Assembly (NCBI GenBank): GCA_018400515.1
Contig: JAGYMR010000020.1
Span: 1 to 20,923, forward strand
DNA length: 20,923 nt
Direction: 5' to 3'
Origin: Tangfeifania sp.
Lineage (GTDB): Bacteria; Bacteroidota; Bacteroidia; Bacteroidales; Prolixibacteraceae
Shown: positions 1 to 7,153 of the stretch, in pieces
How the letters are laid out: each line of letters starts with the position of its first letter
How positions within the stretch are numbered: the first letter of the stretch is position 1
The notes under the pieces: generated by a model
What the model saw: only the letters and a program-made list of their open reading frames with translations
What the model was told of the DNA's origin: nothing
Databases searched by the model: none
Position numbers and translations under genes: made by a program

Positions 1-140
1 TCGTACTAGCCAATGCTGCCCTCGGAATTAAAACCGTTGCTGCGGAAAAAACCATCCCGGAATGTATTGAAAAAGCTGTGGAATCCCTTAAATCGGGGAA
101 GGCACTGAAAAAATTCAAAAATTTAATCGAATTGCAATGA
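1..140 (+). CDS. trpD: Anthranilate phosphoribosyltransferase, C-terminal fragment
   Basis: The window opens inside this gene; codons start at position 3 and end at the TGA at 138-140. The visible 45 residues begin VLANAALGIKTVAAEKTIPE and end in a Lys-rich helix (ALKKFKNLIELQ). This matches the C-terminal end of TrpD, where an N(A/G)A-type helix and the final helix close the alpha/beta domain. TrpD transfers phosphoribose from PRPP to anthranilate, the second step of the tryptophan branch. The stop overlaps the trpC start in an ATGA arrangement (137-140), which implies translational coupling. The assignment rests mainly on this C-terminal pattern and on its place directly before trpC; the catalytic part lies outside the window. 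Confidence 0.85.
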   Translation, partial: VLANAALGIKTVAAEKTIPECIEKAVESLKSGKALKKFKNLIELQ

Positions 141-919
141 CCCTGTTGGAAAAAATCGTTCAAACAAAAAAGGAAGAAGTCGTCCGTCAAAAAAAAATTA
201 CGCCGGCTTCCCAACTGGAAAAGTACCCCCATTTCCAGCGGCAATGTGTTTCTCTGAAAGCAGCACTTCTCAAAGAGGGAGCGTCGGGAATCATTGCTGA
301 ATTCAAACAAAAATCACCCTCCAAAGGGGAAATCAATTTCAATTTGAAAGTGGAGGAGGTGACAAAAATGTACGTCAAAGCCGGGGCTTCCGGATTGTCT
401 GTGCTCACCGATTTTGAATACTTTGGCGGCACCCCGGCAGCACTAACCAAAGCCCGGGAAACCAATCCCGGAACACCCATTCTCCGGAAAGACTTTATCA
501 TCGATCCCTATCAGGTGATCGAAGCCAAAGCTTTCGGAGCTGATGTCATTCTGCTCATCGCAGCCTGCCTGGAAAAAAAGCAGGCGAAAAAACTGGCTGA
601 AAAAGCAAAAGATCTGGGCATGGAGGTGTTGATGGAGATCCATGAAGCGGAAGAGCTTGAAAAGATCAATGCATTTGTTGATATGACCGGTATTAACAAC
701 CGCAACCTGAAAACCTTCGAAACAGAGGTAAAAACATCGGAAAAACTTGCTCCGCTGATTCCCGGTCACATGGTCAAAGTCTCGGAAAGCGGCCTTTCCG
801 GTGTCCAAACCATCCATTCGCTAAGGAGGTCCGGATTTAAGGGATTCCTTATCGGAGAATCTTTTATGAAACACAAGGACCCGGGAGATGCCTGCAGGAG
901 ATTGATTGCCGGGCTGTAG
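137..919 (+). CDS. trpC: Indole-3-glycerol-phosphate synthase
   Basis: This 260-residue single-domain TIM barrel closes the indole ring of CdRP to give indole-3-glycerol phosphate, with loss of CO2 and water. All expected barrel motifs are present in order: IIAEFKQKSPSKGEI (the Glu and Lys of the active-site strand), LSVLTDFEYFGG, ILRKDFIIDPYQV (the catalytic Lys), GADVILLIAA, VLMEIHEAEEL (catalytic Glu), TGINNRNLKTF, VSESGLSG and FLIGESFMK near the C-terminus. The length is normal for a monofunctional TrpC; there is no TrpF fusion. The ATG at 137 overlaps the trpD stop, so the start is well supported by coupling. It acts in the cytoplasm and supplies substrate for the TrpA subunit encoded two genes downstream. 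Confidence 0.97.
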   Translation: MTLLEKIVQTKKEEVVRQKKITPASQLEKYPHFQRQCVSLKAALLKEGASGIIAEFKQKSPSKGEINFNLKVEEVTKMYVKAGASGLSVLTDFEYFGGTPAALTKARETNPGTPILRKDFIIDPYQVIEAKAFGADVILLIAACLEKKQAKKLAEKAKDLGMEVLMEIHEAEELEKINAFVDMTGINNRNLKTFETEVKTSEKLAPLIPGHMVKVSESGLSGVQTIHSLRRSGFKGFLIGESFMKHKDPGDACRRLIAGL

Positions 920-1022
920 CCATCTATCTGGGAAGCGGAGGGTTCAGAAAATCGGAAGCGGCAAAACAAAATTCCCTCCTTATCCATCGATGATAAAACA
1001 CAGGGAAAAAAAAGCGATCCAA

Positions 1023-1661
1023 ATGACTGAAGCGATGAAGCGACAACTTAAAATAAAAGTATGCGGAATGAAATTTCCGGCGAACCGGCGGGAGGTGGAA
1101 AAACTGCCGGTGGATTTTCTGGGGTTCATTTTTTACCCCCCATCAAAACGTTATCCGGGCAAGAATGCTCATCCGGAACTGTTTCAGAGCGCGAAACCCG
1201 GGGTGGGAGTCTTTGTGGATGAAAGCCCGGCTGAGATCCTCCGGCAGGCAGAAAAAACAGGCCTGAAATATATTCAGTTGCACGGGAAGGAACCTCCTTT
1301 GGTCTGCAAAAACCTGAAAGCAAGAGGTATGAAGGTAATTAAAACATTTCATCTAAAAGAGAATTCTGACTTTGAAGCATTAAAGCCTTATGAGGGGCTC
1401 GCCGATTTTTTCCTCTTTGATACCAAAACCCGCCTGCCGGGCGGTTCAGGCAAAAAATTCAACTGGAAAATCCTGAAAGATTACCCGGGAAAGGTCCCCT
1501 TTTTTCTGAGCGGGGGCATTGAACCAATGGATGCTGAAAAAATAAGAATGCTTGATCATCCCCTGCTTTTTGGAGTGGATCTGAACAGCGGATTTGAAGA
1601 AAAACCAGGATTAAAAAACATTACGGCACTGGAGACTTTTATTGACAAGTTAAAGGCATAA
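1023..1661 (+). CDS. trpF: Phosphoribosylanthranilate isomerase
   Basis: TrpF isomerises phosphoribosylanthranilate to CdRP by an Amadori rearrangement. With the ATG at 1023 the protein has 212 residues, the usual size. The signature strand KIKVCGM gives the catalytic Cys at residue 14. It is followed by DFLGFIFYPPSKRYPG, GVFVDES, KYIQLHGKEPP, FLFDTKTRLPGGSGKKFNW (general acid Asp133), PFFLSGGI and GVDLNSGFE. The frame stays open upstream to a TTG at 906, and another ATG is at 990. I rejected these because family homology begins at KIKVCGM and the extra 39 residues look like read-through spacer; the ATG at 1035 is also possible. The 103-bp gap after trpC is loose compared with the other junctions of this operon. 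Confidence 0.95.
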   Translation: MTEAMKRQLKIKVCGMKFPANRREVEKLPVDFLGFIFYPPSKRYPGKNAHPELFQSAKPGVGVFVDESPAEILRQAEKTGLKYIQLHGKEPPLVCKNLKARGMKVIKTFHLKENSDFEALKPYEGLADFFLFDTKTRLPGGSGKKFNWKILKDYPGKVPFFLSGGIEPMDAEKIRMLDHPLLFGVDLNSGFEEKPGLKNITALETFIDKLKA

Positions 1662-1735
1662 ACCTTATGGAAACAAATTCCGGCAGAAGCGGAATCCATA
1701 CATTAATCAGCGAATTAACAAACAAATTTAATAGT

Positions 1736-2917
1736 ATGAAACACCACGTAAACAAAAAGGGATATTACGGCAGGTTTGGGGGGACATGGATTCCCGAAAT
1801 GATGCACGCCAACATAGAGGAGCTGCAAGAAAACTACCTCCGGATCATCCGGTCGGAATCCTTCAGAAAAGCGTTTAAACAGCTGTTGCACGATTATGTC
1901 GGAAGGCCGTCTCCGCTTTATTATGCACGCCGTTTATCGGAACATTACGGGACCATGATTTATTTAAAGCGGGAAGATCTCAACCATACCGGATCCCATA
2001 AATTGAACAACACAGTCGGACAGATCCTGCTGGCCGGAGAACTGGGAAAGACCCGCATCATAGCAGAGACGGGTGCCGGCCAGCACGGGGTGGCCACCGC
2101 TACGGTATGTGCCCTGAAGGGGATCAAATGCGTTGTTTACATGGGAGCCCTGGATGTAGCCCGGCAGGCTCCGAATGTCAAAAAGATGAAAATGCTCGGG
2201 GCGGAGGTCATTCCTGTTAACAGCGGGAACAAAACCCTTAAAGACGCCACCAATGAAGCCATGCGTGACTGGATCAACAACCCGGAAGACACCCACTACA
2301 TCATTGGGTCGGTGGTTGGCCCGCATCCCTACCCTGACATGGTCGCACGGTTTCAGTCGGTGATCAGCAAAGAGATGAAATCACAACTTCGCAAAAAAAC
2401 CGGAGCCTCTGCTCCGACACGAATCATCGCCTGCGTAGGGGGCGGCAGCAACGCTGCAGGTGCCTTTTACCATTACCTGGATGACGAGCAGGTGGAGCTG
2501 ATTGGTGTGGAGGCGGCCGGAAAGGGGACTGACACATCGGAAACTGCCGCCACACTGAGTGTTGGATCTCCCGGTGTCCTTCATGGCTGTAAAACCATGC
2601 TGATGCAAAATAGCGACGGCCAGATTACCGAACCCTATTCGATCTCTGCTGGTCTCGACTATCCCGGGATCGGCCCCCTGCATGCTCATCTGCAACAAAC
2701 CGGACGGGCAAAATTTCTCGCGGCAGACGACACCGAAGTACTGCAGGCAGCCCTGCTTCTAACACAAAAAGAGGGAATTATTCCGGCACTGGAGTCTGCA
2801 CATGCCCTTGCAGCCCTGGAAAAAATCAAACTGAAGCCGGAGGAGGTCACCGTTATAAATCTTTCGGGAGGTGGCAACAAGGACATGGAAACCTACTTAA
2901 AATATTTTGGATACTAA
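1736..2917 (+). CDS. trpB: Tryptophan synthase beta chain
   Basis: TrpB is the PLP-dependent subunit that condenses indole with serine; it works as an alpha2-beta2 complex with TrpA. The protein (393 residues from the ATG at 1736) shows GYYGRFGGTWIPEMM at the N-terminus, REDLNHTGSHKLNN with the Schiff-base lysine (Lys89), ETGAGQHGVA with catalytic Glu111, GGGSNAAG for PLP phosphate binding, GVEAAG, SAGLDYPGIGP and ESAHALA. An ATG at 1667, six bases past trpF, would add 23 residues unlike the family. I prefer 1736 because similarity begins there and an A/T-rich leader precedes it. One oddity: the C-terminal motif normally read as LSGRGDKD is LSGGGNKD here, while the serine that contacts the PLP ring nitrogen is kept (Ser377). 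Confidence 0.96.
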   Translation: MKHHVNKKGYYGRFGGTWIPEMMHANIEELQENYLRIIRSESFRKAFKQLLHDYVGRPSPLYYARRLSEHYGTMIYLKREDLNHTGSHKLNNTVGQILLAGELGKTRIIAETGAGQHGVATATVCALKGIKCVVYMGALDVARQAPNVKKMKMLGAEVIPVNSGNKTLKDATNEAMRDWINNPEDTHYIIGSVVGPHPYPDMVARFQSVISKEMKSQLRKKTGASAPTRIIACVGGGSNAAGAFYHYLDDEQVELIGVEAAGKGTDTSETAATLSVGSPGVLHGCKTMLMQNSDGQITEPYSISAGLDYPGIGPLHAHLQQTGRAKFLAADDTEVLQAALLLTQKEGIIPALESAHALAALEKIKLKPEEVTVINLSGGGNKDMETYLKYFGY

Positions 2918-2927
2918 ACAGGAAAGC

Positions 2928-3743
2928 ATGCAACAAAAAATGGAGAAAAAAACAGGTAACAGAATCGATCAACTGTTCCGTGCAAAAAACAGGAATATCC
3001 TTTCGGTTTATTTTACAGCAGGTTACCCGGAATTGAATGACACTGTTAAAATCATCCGCGAACTGGAAAAAAACGGGGTGGACCTGATTGAAATCGGCAT
3101 TCCCTTTTCCGATCCCACCGCCGATGGTCCCACCATCCAAAAAACCAGTGAAACGGCATTGAAAAACGGCATGAACCTGAAATTGCTGTTTAAGCAACTG
3201 GAAAACATCCGGTCATCGGTCAATATCCCCCTTTTACTGATGGGATATGTCAATCCCGTACTACAAATGGGAATGGAGGAATTTTGCCGTAATTGCCGCA
3301 AAACAGGAATTGACGGCCTTATTCTGCCCGATCTCCCATTTGACGAATATGAATGGCACTATAAAAAGGTCATCCGGAAAAACCACCTGAAAAACATCCT
3401 GCTTATTACCCCCCAAACACCGCCCGAAAGGATCAGGAAAATCGATAAGTCTTCCGACGGTTTTATCTATATGGTCTCATCCGCTTCAACCACGGGTGAA
3501 GGGAAAAAAGTGGCTGATTTTAACCGGGAATATTTTGACCGCATCCACCGCATGGAACTGAAAAACCCGCGGCTGGTCGGCTTCGGGATCTCCGACCACT
3601 CCACTTTTGCCAATGCCTGTAAATATGCCCACGGAGCGATCATCGGGAGTGCTTTTGTTAAATCCCTTTCCTCCGGTGCAGACCTGAATCAGGCCATCAG
3701 AAATTTTGTAAAAAAAATCCGGCAGGACGATGGATCCCGATAA
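2928..3743 (+). CDS. trpA: Tryptophan synthase alpha chain
   Basis: TrpA cleaves indole-3-glycerol phosphate to indole and glyceraldehyde 3-phosphate and channels indole to TrpB. From the ATG at 2928 it has 271 residues, a normal length. The catalytic pair lies in LIEIGIPFSDPTADGP (Glu55 and Asp66, same spacing as Glu49 and Asp60 of the enteric enzyme). Other barrel motifs are LSVYFTAGYP, LLMGYVNPV, GLILPDLPFDE, LLITPQTPPERI, FIYMVSSASTTGEGK and LVGFGIS. I chose ATG 2928 because AGGAAAG lies just upstream. A TTG at 2907 overlapping the end of trpB and an ATG at 2940 are alternatives. This is the last gene of the trp operon in the window, and a weak hairpin with a U-tract follows. Confidence 0.96.
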   Translation: MQQKMEKKTGNRIDQLFRAKNRNILSVYFTAGYPELNDTVKIIRELEKNGVDLIEIGIPFSDPTADGPTIQKTSETALKNGMNLKLLFKQLENIRSSVNIPLLLMGYVNPVLQMGMEEFCRNCRKTGIDGLILPDLPFDEYEWHYKKVIRKNHLKNILLITPQTPPERIRKIDKSSDGFIYMVSSASTTGEGKKVADFNREYFDRIHRMELKNPRLVGFGISDHSTFANACKYAHGAIIGSAFVKSLSSGADLNQAIRNFVKKIRQDDGSR

Positions 3744-3755
3744 AAAAAGGCCGCC

Positions 3756-3781
3756 GTGTTAATGTTTTTAAACACCTTTTT
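3756..3781 (+). terminator. Weak rho-independent terminator after trpA
   Basis: GTGTT (3756-3760) can pair with AACAC (3771-3775). Two more A-T pairs are possible if one A is bulged. The run CTTTTTA follows. The stem is short and A/T-rich, so termination may be leaky. The position, just past the trp operon, supports the call. Confidence 0.4.
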
Positions 3782-3937
3782 ATCTCTTCCGGCGTAACCG
3801 GCAACCATACAATCAAATAGAGGGGAACCCCAAAAAACAGGCTTGTTAATTAGTGTTAAACCCTTTTCCCTAACATACTGTTATTAAAAAATAGGAGTTA
3901 TATTCATAGGAACGTTAAAAACTAAATTGTATTTGCT

Positions 3938-4129
3938 ATGCTGGAATATGCAAAAATAATTTTACCAAAAGTGAGTTTCAGCAAAGAGTTATTCAGGAAG
4001 GAACTCACAAAATGCCTCCACTGGGTGAAGCCCGGGGAGGTGCCCGAACTGCACGACTGGTGCTATGAGAATTTTAAGGATAAGTATCCCGATGTTTTGG
4101 AAGAGGTTTTTTCAACCATCGCGGCGTAA
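3938..4129 (+). CDS. Small conserved-looking protein of unknown function (63 aa)
   Basis: This short gene encodes 63 residues beginning MLEYAKIILPKVSFSKELF. It is predicted to be soluble and mostly helical, with aromatic and acidic residues in its second half (HDWCYENFKDKYPDVLEEVF) and Cys at residues 26 and 42. I recall similar short Bacteroidota proteins that start MLEYxKxILxKVSF and carry a KxLxWLKPxE segment, but I know no function for them. Evidence that it is real: an ATG in an A/T-rich leader, a proper codon pattern unlike the surrounding spacer, and a strong terminator 8 bp after the stop, which makes it a self-contained transcription unit. There is no signal peptide or membrane segment. 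No convincing promoter was found in the 194-bp gap after trpA. Confidence 0.75.
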   Translation: MLEYAKIILPKVSFSKELFRKELTKCLHWVKPGEVPELHDWCYENFKDKYPDVLEEVFSTIAA

Positions 4130-4137
4130 AAACACCG

Positions 4138-4164
4138 GGCGGGATTTTTTCCCGCCTTTTTTTT
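4138..4164 (+). terminator. Strong rho-independent terminator
   Basis: A perfect 7-bp stem, GGCGGGA (4138-4144) with TCCCGCC (4150-4156), encloses a five-T loop and is followed directly by eight T residues (4157-4164). It ends the small 63-residue gene and isolates it from the repeat region downstream. Confidence 0.92.
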
Positions 4165-4274
4165 GTCCCTTTTTTCCCCTTAAAAAGATTTTTGTCTGAA
4201 ACGTGAAACAAAATAGAATTCTACCCGCCCAAAGGGTTAAATCTTTTCAAAACCTTTGACAGGAAAAAGACTTC

Positions 4275-4307
4275 ATTGCCCAGATAAAAGATTAATTCTT
4301 AATTTTA
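4275..4307 (+). promoter_or_regulatory. Possible promoter upstream of the first repeat copy
   Basis: ATTG (4275-4278), a 21-nt spacer and TAATTTTA (4300-4307) resemble the Bacteroidota -33/-7 promoter with one mismatch in each element. The rest of the stretch 4165-4312 contains no gene. It does have an inverted pair, AAAAGATTT (4183-4191) and AAATCTTTT (4239-4247), of unknown meaning. The DNA is A/T-rich, so a chance match is possible. Confidence 0.3.
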
Positions 4308-4312
4308 CCCCC

Positions 4313-4579
4313 ATGAAACGATGATACAACCATCCACAAAAGGTGATGAATAAAAATACAAGCGAGTTCCATGGGCCTGTATTAAAGTGATGTGAGAAAT
4401 TTATATTTGACTGAATTACAGATGTTTAATATTATTTTATTCGAATGAAACGAGCATGATGCAAACATCACAAAAGGTGATGAATAAAATTTCATGCGAG
4501 TTCCATGGGCCTTGTATTAAAGTGATGTGAGAAATTTATATTTGACTGAATTACAGATGTTTAATATTGTTTTATTCGA
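4313..4579 (+). repeat. Two-copy tandem direct repeat (about 132 and 135 bp) carrying promoter and start codon
   Basis: Copy 1 is 4313-4444 and copy 2 is 4445-4579. Both start ATGAAACGA and end TTTTATTCGA, and the next base is the ATG of the DUF89 gene. The first 25-30 bases of the copies differ by small indels, while the remaining ~100 bp are almost identical (differences include the T at 4512 present only in copy 2, and A versus G in the TATT(A/G)TTTTATTCGA end). Copy 2 contains a hairpin, CATCAC (4466-4471) with GTGATG (4477-4482). After ATGAAACGA each copy meets a stop within a few codons, so neither encodes a protein. The layout suggests duplication of a promoter plus start-codon segment. 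Confidence 0.9.
4511..4544 (+). promoter_or_regulatory. Putative Bacteroidota-type promoter of the DUF89 gene
   Basis: CTTG (4511-4514), a 22-nt spacer and a perfect -7 element TATATTTG (4537-4544) precede the DUF89 start codon by about 35 bp. The same -7 element exists in repeat copy 1 (4402-4409), but there one T is missing and the -33 region reads CCTG (4376-4379). The copy-2 promoter is therefore the better match. Predicted transcription would start near 4551. Confidence 0.55.
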
Positions 4580-5485
4580 ATGAACTATGAATGTTTGATC
4601 TGCCAGGTCAAATCCCTGGGAAAACGCATTGAAAAATATCAAATACCGGAAGGGCAGCGGGACCAGATGGTTGGTGCGATGATAAGAAAAATTGCCGCAA
4701 CGGACTTGCAAAACAGCCTGTCGCCTGAGATTACCCGCGAAATACTGGCGCATTTAAAAGCATCGTCGCAGGTATCCGATCCCTACCGGTTTGAAAAGGA
4801 CCAAAGCAACCGGGAAATGCTGCAGCGTTACGATGAATTTAAAACACTGGTCCGCTCTTCCGGCAACCCTTTTGAGACAGCCTTGCGGCTTGCCATTGCC
4901 GGGAACATCATCGATTTTGGCCCTAATCACACTTTTGATGTGGAAGCCACCATTCAAAGGGTGCTCTCTTCTGATTTTGCCATTGATCATTCGGAACAAC
5001 TTCAGCGGGAGATAAAAAATGCAAAAACCATTCTTTATTTGGGCGACAATTGCGGGGAACTGGTGCTTGACAAACTTTTTCTGGAGACCATTGCCCATCC
5101 GGATGTCTGGTTTGCCGTTCGTGAGCAGCCGGTATTGAATGATGCAACCCCCCGGGAAGCAGCCGAGGTAGGAATTCATGAATTGGCGCACATTCTGCCC
5201 AACGGGGACGACTGCCCCTCCACTCTGCTTCACCGGGTGAGCCCCGAATTTACAGAAATTTACCGTCGGGCGGATCTCATCATTTCGAAGGGCATGGGCA
5301 ACTACGAAGGACTGATGTTTGAAACCGATCCCCGCCTCTTCTTTCTGCTCATGGTAAAATGTCCCGTAATCGGCGAAAAGATCGGAGCACCGCAAGGAGA
5401 CTTTGTGGTGAAAAACAACCGGAACGGAACGTTGGAGCCCAATGTTTCCGCGGCTGGGGCTGGAAAGGAGAACAAGGATCAATAA
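4580..5485 (+). CDS. DUF89 / ARMT1-like damage-control phosphatase family protein
   Basis: This 301-residue protein has the features of the DUF89 (ARMT1-like) family, metal-dependent phosphatases thought to remove damaged or surplus phosphometabolites. It belongs to the prokaryotic type with an N-terminal CxxC (Cys5 and Cys8, in NYECLICQVKSLGKR). Motifs in order: AIAGNIIDFG (107-114), YLGDNCGELVLDKL with the metal-site Asp-Asn (GDN, 155-157), LNDATPREA (Asn187-Asp188), SKGMGNYEG (236-244) and KCPVIGEKIG near the C-terminus. The family fold and metal site look complete; the in vivo substrate cannot be read from the sequence. The last 20 or so residues (NGTLEPNVSAAGAGKENKDQ) look like a disordered tail. 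It is convergent with porX, 25 bp away, and is transcribed from within the upstream tandem repeat. Confidence 0.88.
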   Translation: MNYECLICQVKSLGKRIEKYQIPEGQRDQMVGAMIRKIAATDLQNSLSPEITREILAHLKASSQVSDPYRFEKDQSNREMLQRYDEFKTLVRSSGNPFETALRLAIAGNIIDFGPNHTFDVEATIQRVLSSDFAIDHSEQLQREIKNAKTILYLGDNCGELVLDKLFLETIAHPDVWFAVREQPVLNDATPREAAEVGIHELAHILPNGDDCPSTLLHRVSPEFTEIYRRADLIISKGMGNYEGLMFETDPRLFFLLMVKCPVIGEKIGAPQGDFVVKNNRNGTLEPNVSAAGAGKENKDQ

Positions 5486-5505
5486 GAGAGTAGAAAATAG
5501 TCACC

Positions 5506-5519
5506 GGGTTTTATAACCC
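5506..5519. terminator. Small hairpin between convergent genes
   Basis: GGGTT (5506-5510), TTAT and AACCC (5515-5519) form a 5-bp stem across the porX stop codon, in the 25-bp gap between the converging DUF89 and porX genes. There is no clear T-run on the + strand and only a weak one (CTATTTTC) on the - strand, so a terminator role is uncertain. Confidence 0.3.
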
Positions 5520-7070
5520 CTTCGGCACCAGCATTACCAGCGGAACAAGTACCTCCTCAAGGGATATGCCCCCATGCTGAAACGTATCCTTGTAATAGTT
5601 GGCGTAATAGTTGTAATTGTTCGGATACGCAAAAAAATCATTATTGTGGGCAAATATATAGCTGGTACTAACATTCCTTGAAGGAAGGAAAGCCTTTTTC
5701 GGATCCCGGACCTCGAAAACCTGTTTTGATTTATAATTCAAATTTTTTCCCAGTTTATAGCGCAGATTGGTATTGGTTTCACGGTCCCCGATCACTTTTA
5801 CCGGGTTCGTCACGCGGATGGCTCCATGATCGGTGGTCACAACAATGCGAATATCTTCCCCGGCCAGGCTTTTAATCAGTTCCAGCAATGAAGAATGGTT
5901 AAACCAGCTTAAGGTCAATGACCGGTAAGCCTTCTCATTGTTCGCCAGTTCGCGTATCATCTCCATTTCTGTCCGGGCATGCGATATCATATCCACAAAA
6001 TTGAAAACCATGACCGACAAGTCGCTGTCAAGGATGTTCCGCAAGCTCTCAGAGGTCTGGCGGTCACGCCGGATTCCGGAGACTTTTTCAAAATAAAGCT
6101 TCTCTTTCCGGCCGTTCCGGACCAGTTGCCTCCGGATCAATTCTTCTTCATGCGGATTTTTGTTTCCCTCATTATCATCATCTTCCCACAACTCGGGATA
6201 CAACTTTTCAATTTCAGAAGGCATTAACCCGGAAAAAATGGCATTCCGGGCATACATGGTAGCTGTGGGCAAAATACTGTAATACAACTCCTCCGACTCG
6301 GAGCGAAAATATTCGGCAAAAACCGGGCTTAAAGTACGCCACTGGTCAAAACGCAGATTATCGATCACCAACACAAAGACTTTTTTACCGGCATCCAGTA
6401 GTGGAAAAACTTTCTGTTTAAAAATACCGGTTGATAACAAAGGCCGCTCCTCCAAGGGTTTCTTAAACCAGTCCAGGTAATTCTCCTTCATAAATTTGAA
6501 AAAGGCCTTGTTGGCATCCTCTTTCTGCATGGTCAACACCTGGTCCATGGCAGCATCTTCCGATCCTGCCAATTCAATTTCCCAGTGCACCAAATCCTTA
6601 TAAATATCCATCCACTCCTCCCAGCCCAGACGATCGTTGATCCGCGTACCAATCCGGGAAAACTGCATTTGATAAGCTGAGGTGGTTTGCTGTGTCACCA
6701 GGCGTTTCTGATCAATGTTTTTTTTAAGCGAAAGAAGGATCTGCTTCGGGTTTACCGGTTTAATGAGGTAATCATCAATCTTTGAACCGATCGCCTCATC
6801 CATAATATTCTCCTCTTCACTCTTGGTGATCATCACCACCGGGACATTAGGTGAAATGGTTTTTATCTGGTTCAGTGTTTCAAGCCCCGACATTCCGGGC
6901 ATATTCTCATCGAGGAAAACAATATCAAAAAAATGTTCCTTCACCTTTTCAACGGCATCAAGCCCGTTGTTGGCAGTAGCTACCTCATAATCCTTCTCCT
7001 CCAGAAAAAGGATATGGGGACGCAACACATCGATCTCATCATCCACCCAGAGTATTTGTGGTTTCCTCAT
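5511..7070 (-). CDS. porX: T9SS response regulator PorX (receiver plus PglZ domain)
   Basis: This 519-residue protein has the size and architecture of PorX, the two-component regulator needed for type IX secretion in Porphyromonas and gliding Bacteroidota. Residues 1-120 are a receiver domain: acidic pair Asp10-Asp11, phospho-acceptor Asp54 in VFLDENMPG, Thr82, and Lys104 in IKP. A helical linker follows. From about residue 210 there is a PglZ/alkaline-phosphatase-superfamily domain with likely metal or catalytic residues in VLVIDNLRFDQW (Asp237), LPTATMYARNA (Thr269/Thr271), NFVDMISHAR (Asp360, His364), TTDHGAIRV (Asp414, His415) and FQHGGIS (His499). PorX PglZ domains are reported to hydrolyse oligonucleotides. 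There is no DNA-binding domain. It is the last gene of the run containing porW and a sensor kinase. The ATG at 7070 is the only sensible start. Confidence 0.93.
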   Translation of the reverse strand: MRKPQILWVDDEIDVLRPHILFLEEKDYEVATANNGLDAVEKVKEHFFDIVFLDENMPGMSGLETLNQIKTISPNVPVVMITKSEEENIMDEAIGSKIDDYLIKPVNPKQILLSLKKNIDQKRLVTQQTTSAYQMQFSRIGTRINDRLGWEEWMDIYKDLVHWEIELAGSEDAAMDQVLTMQKEDANKAFFKFMKENYLDWFKKPLEERPLLSTGIFKQKVFPLLDAGKKVFVLVIDNLRFDQWRTLSPVFAEYFRSESEELYYSILPTATMYARNAIFSGLMPSEIEKLYPELWEDDDNEGNKNPHEEELIRRQLVRNGRKEKLYFEKVSGIRRDRQTSESLRNILDSDLSVMVFNFVDMISHARTEMEMIRELANNEKAYRSLTLSWFNHSSLLELIKSLAGEDIRIVVTTDHGAIRVTNPVKVIGDRETNTNLRYKLGKNLNYKSKQVFEVRDPKKAFLPSRNVSTSYIFAHNNDFFAYPNNYNYYANYYKDTFQHGGISLEEVLVPLVMLVPKGL

Positions 7071-7095
7071 ATCGCTTTACAATTCATTCGCACCA

Positions 7096-7125
7096 CAAAG
7101 GTACTAACAAAAAAAGTGCCGGAAA
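7096..7125 (-). promoter_or_regulatory. Putative promoter of porX
   Basis: On the - strand, TTTC (7122-7125), an 18-nt spacer and TACCTTTG (7096-7103), a perfect TAnnTTTG element, lie about 25 bp before the porX ATG. This would let porX be transcribed apart from porW. The -33 element is one base off TTTG. Confidence 0.5.
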
Positions 7126-7153
7126 GGATGTTAACAAACTTTAACCAGCAGCC

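Noticed and set aside
906..1022. N-terminal extension of trpF from a TTG at 906.
   Set aside because: The extra 39 residues overlap trpC and do not resemble TrpF, whose conserved part begins with KIKVCGM right after the ATG at 1023.
1667..1735. 23-residue extension of trpB from the ATG at 1667.
   Set aside because: TrpB similarity begins at the ATG at 1736. The extension is possible but lacks family support, so it is noted only as an alternative.
4313..4579. Direct repeats considered as a CRISPR array or IS remnant.
   Set aside because: There are only two long adjacent units with no spacers, no terminal inverted repeats and no transposase; a tandem duplication explains them.
4754..5482. 242-codon open frame antisense to the DUF89 gene.
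   Set aside because: It mirrors the coding pattern of the DUF89 gene, whose motifs are clear; its translation shows no recognisable domain.
5511..7070. The PglZ domain could signal a BREX phage-defence locus.
   Set aside because: The domain is joined to a receiver domain and sits beside porW, which is the PorX pattern. No other BREX gene (brxA, brxB, brxC, pglX, brxL) is present.
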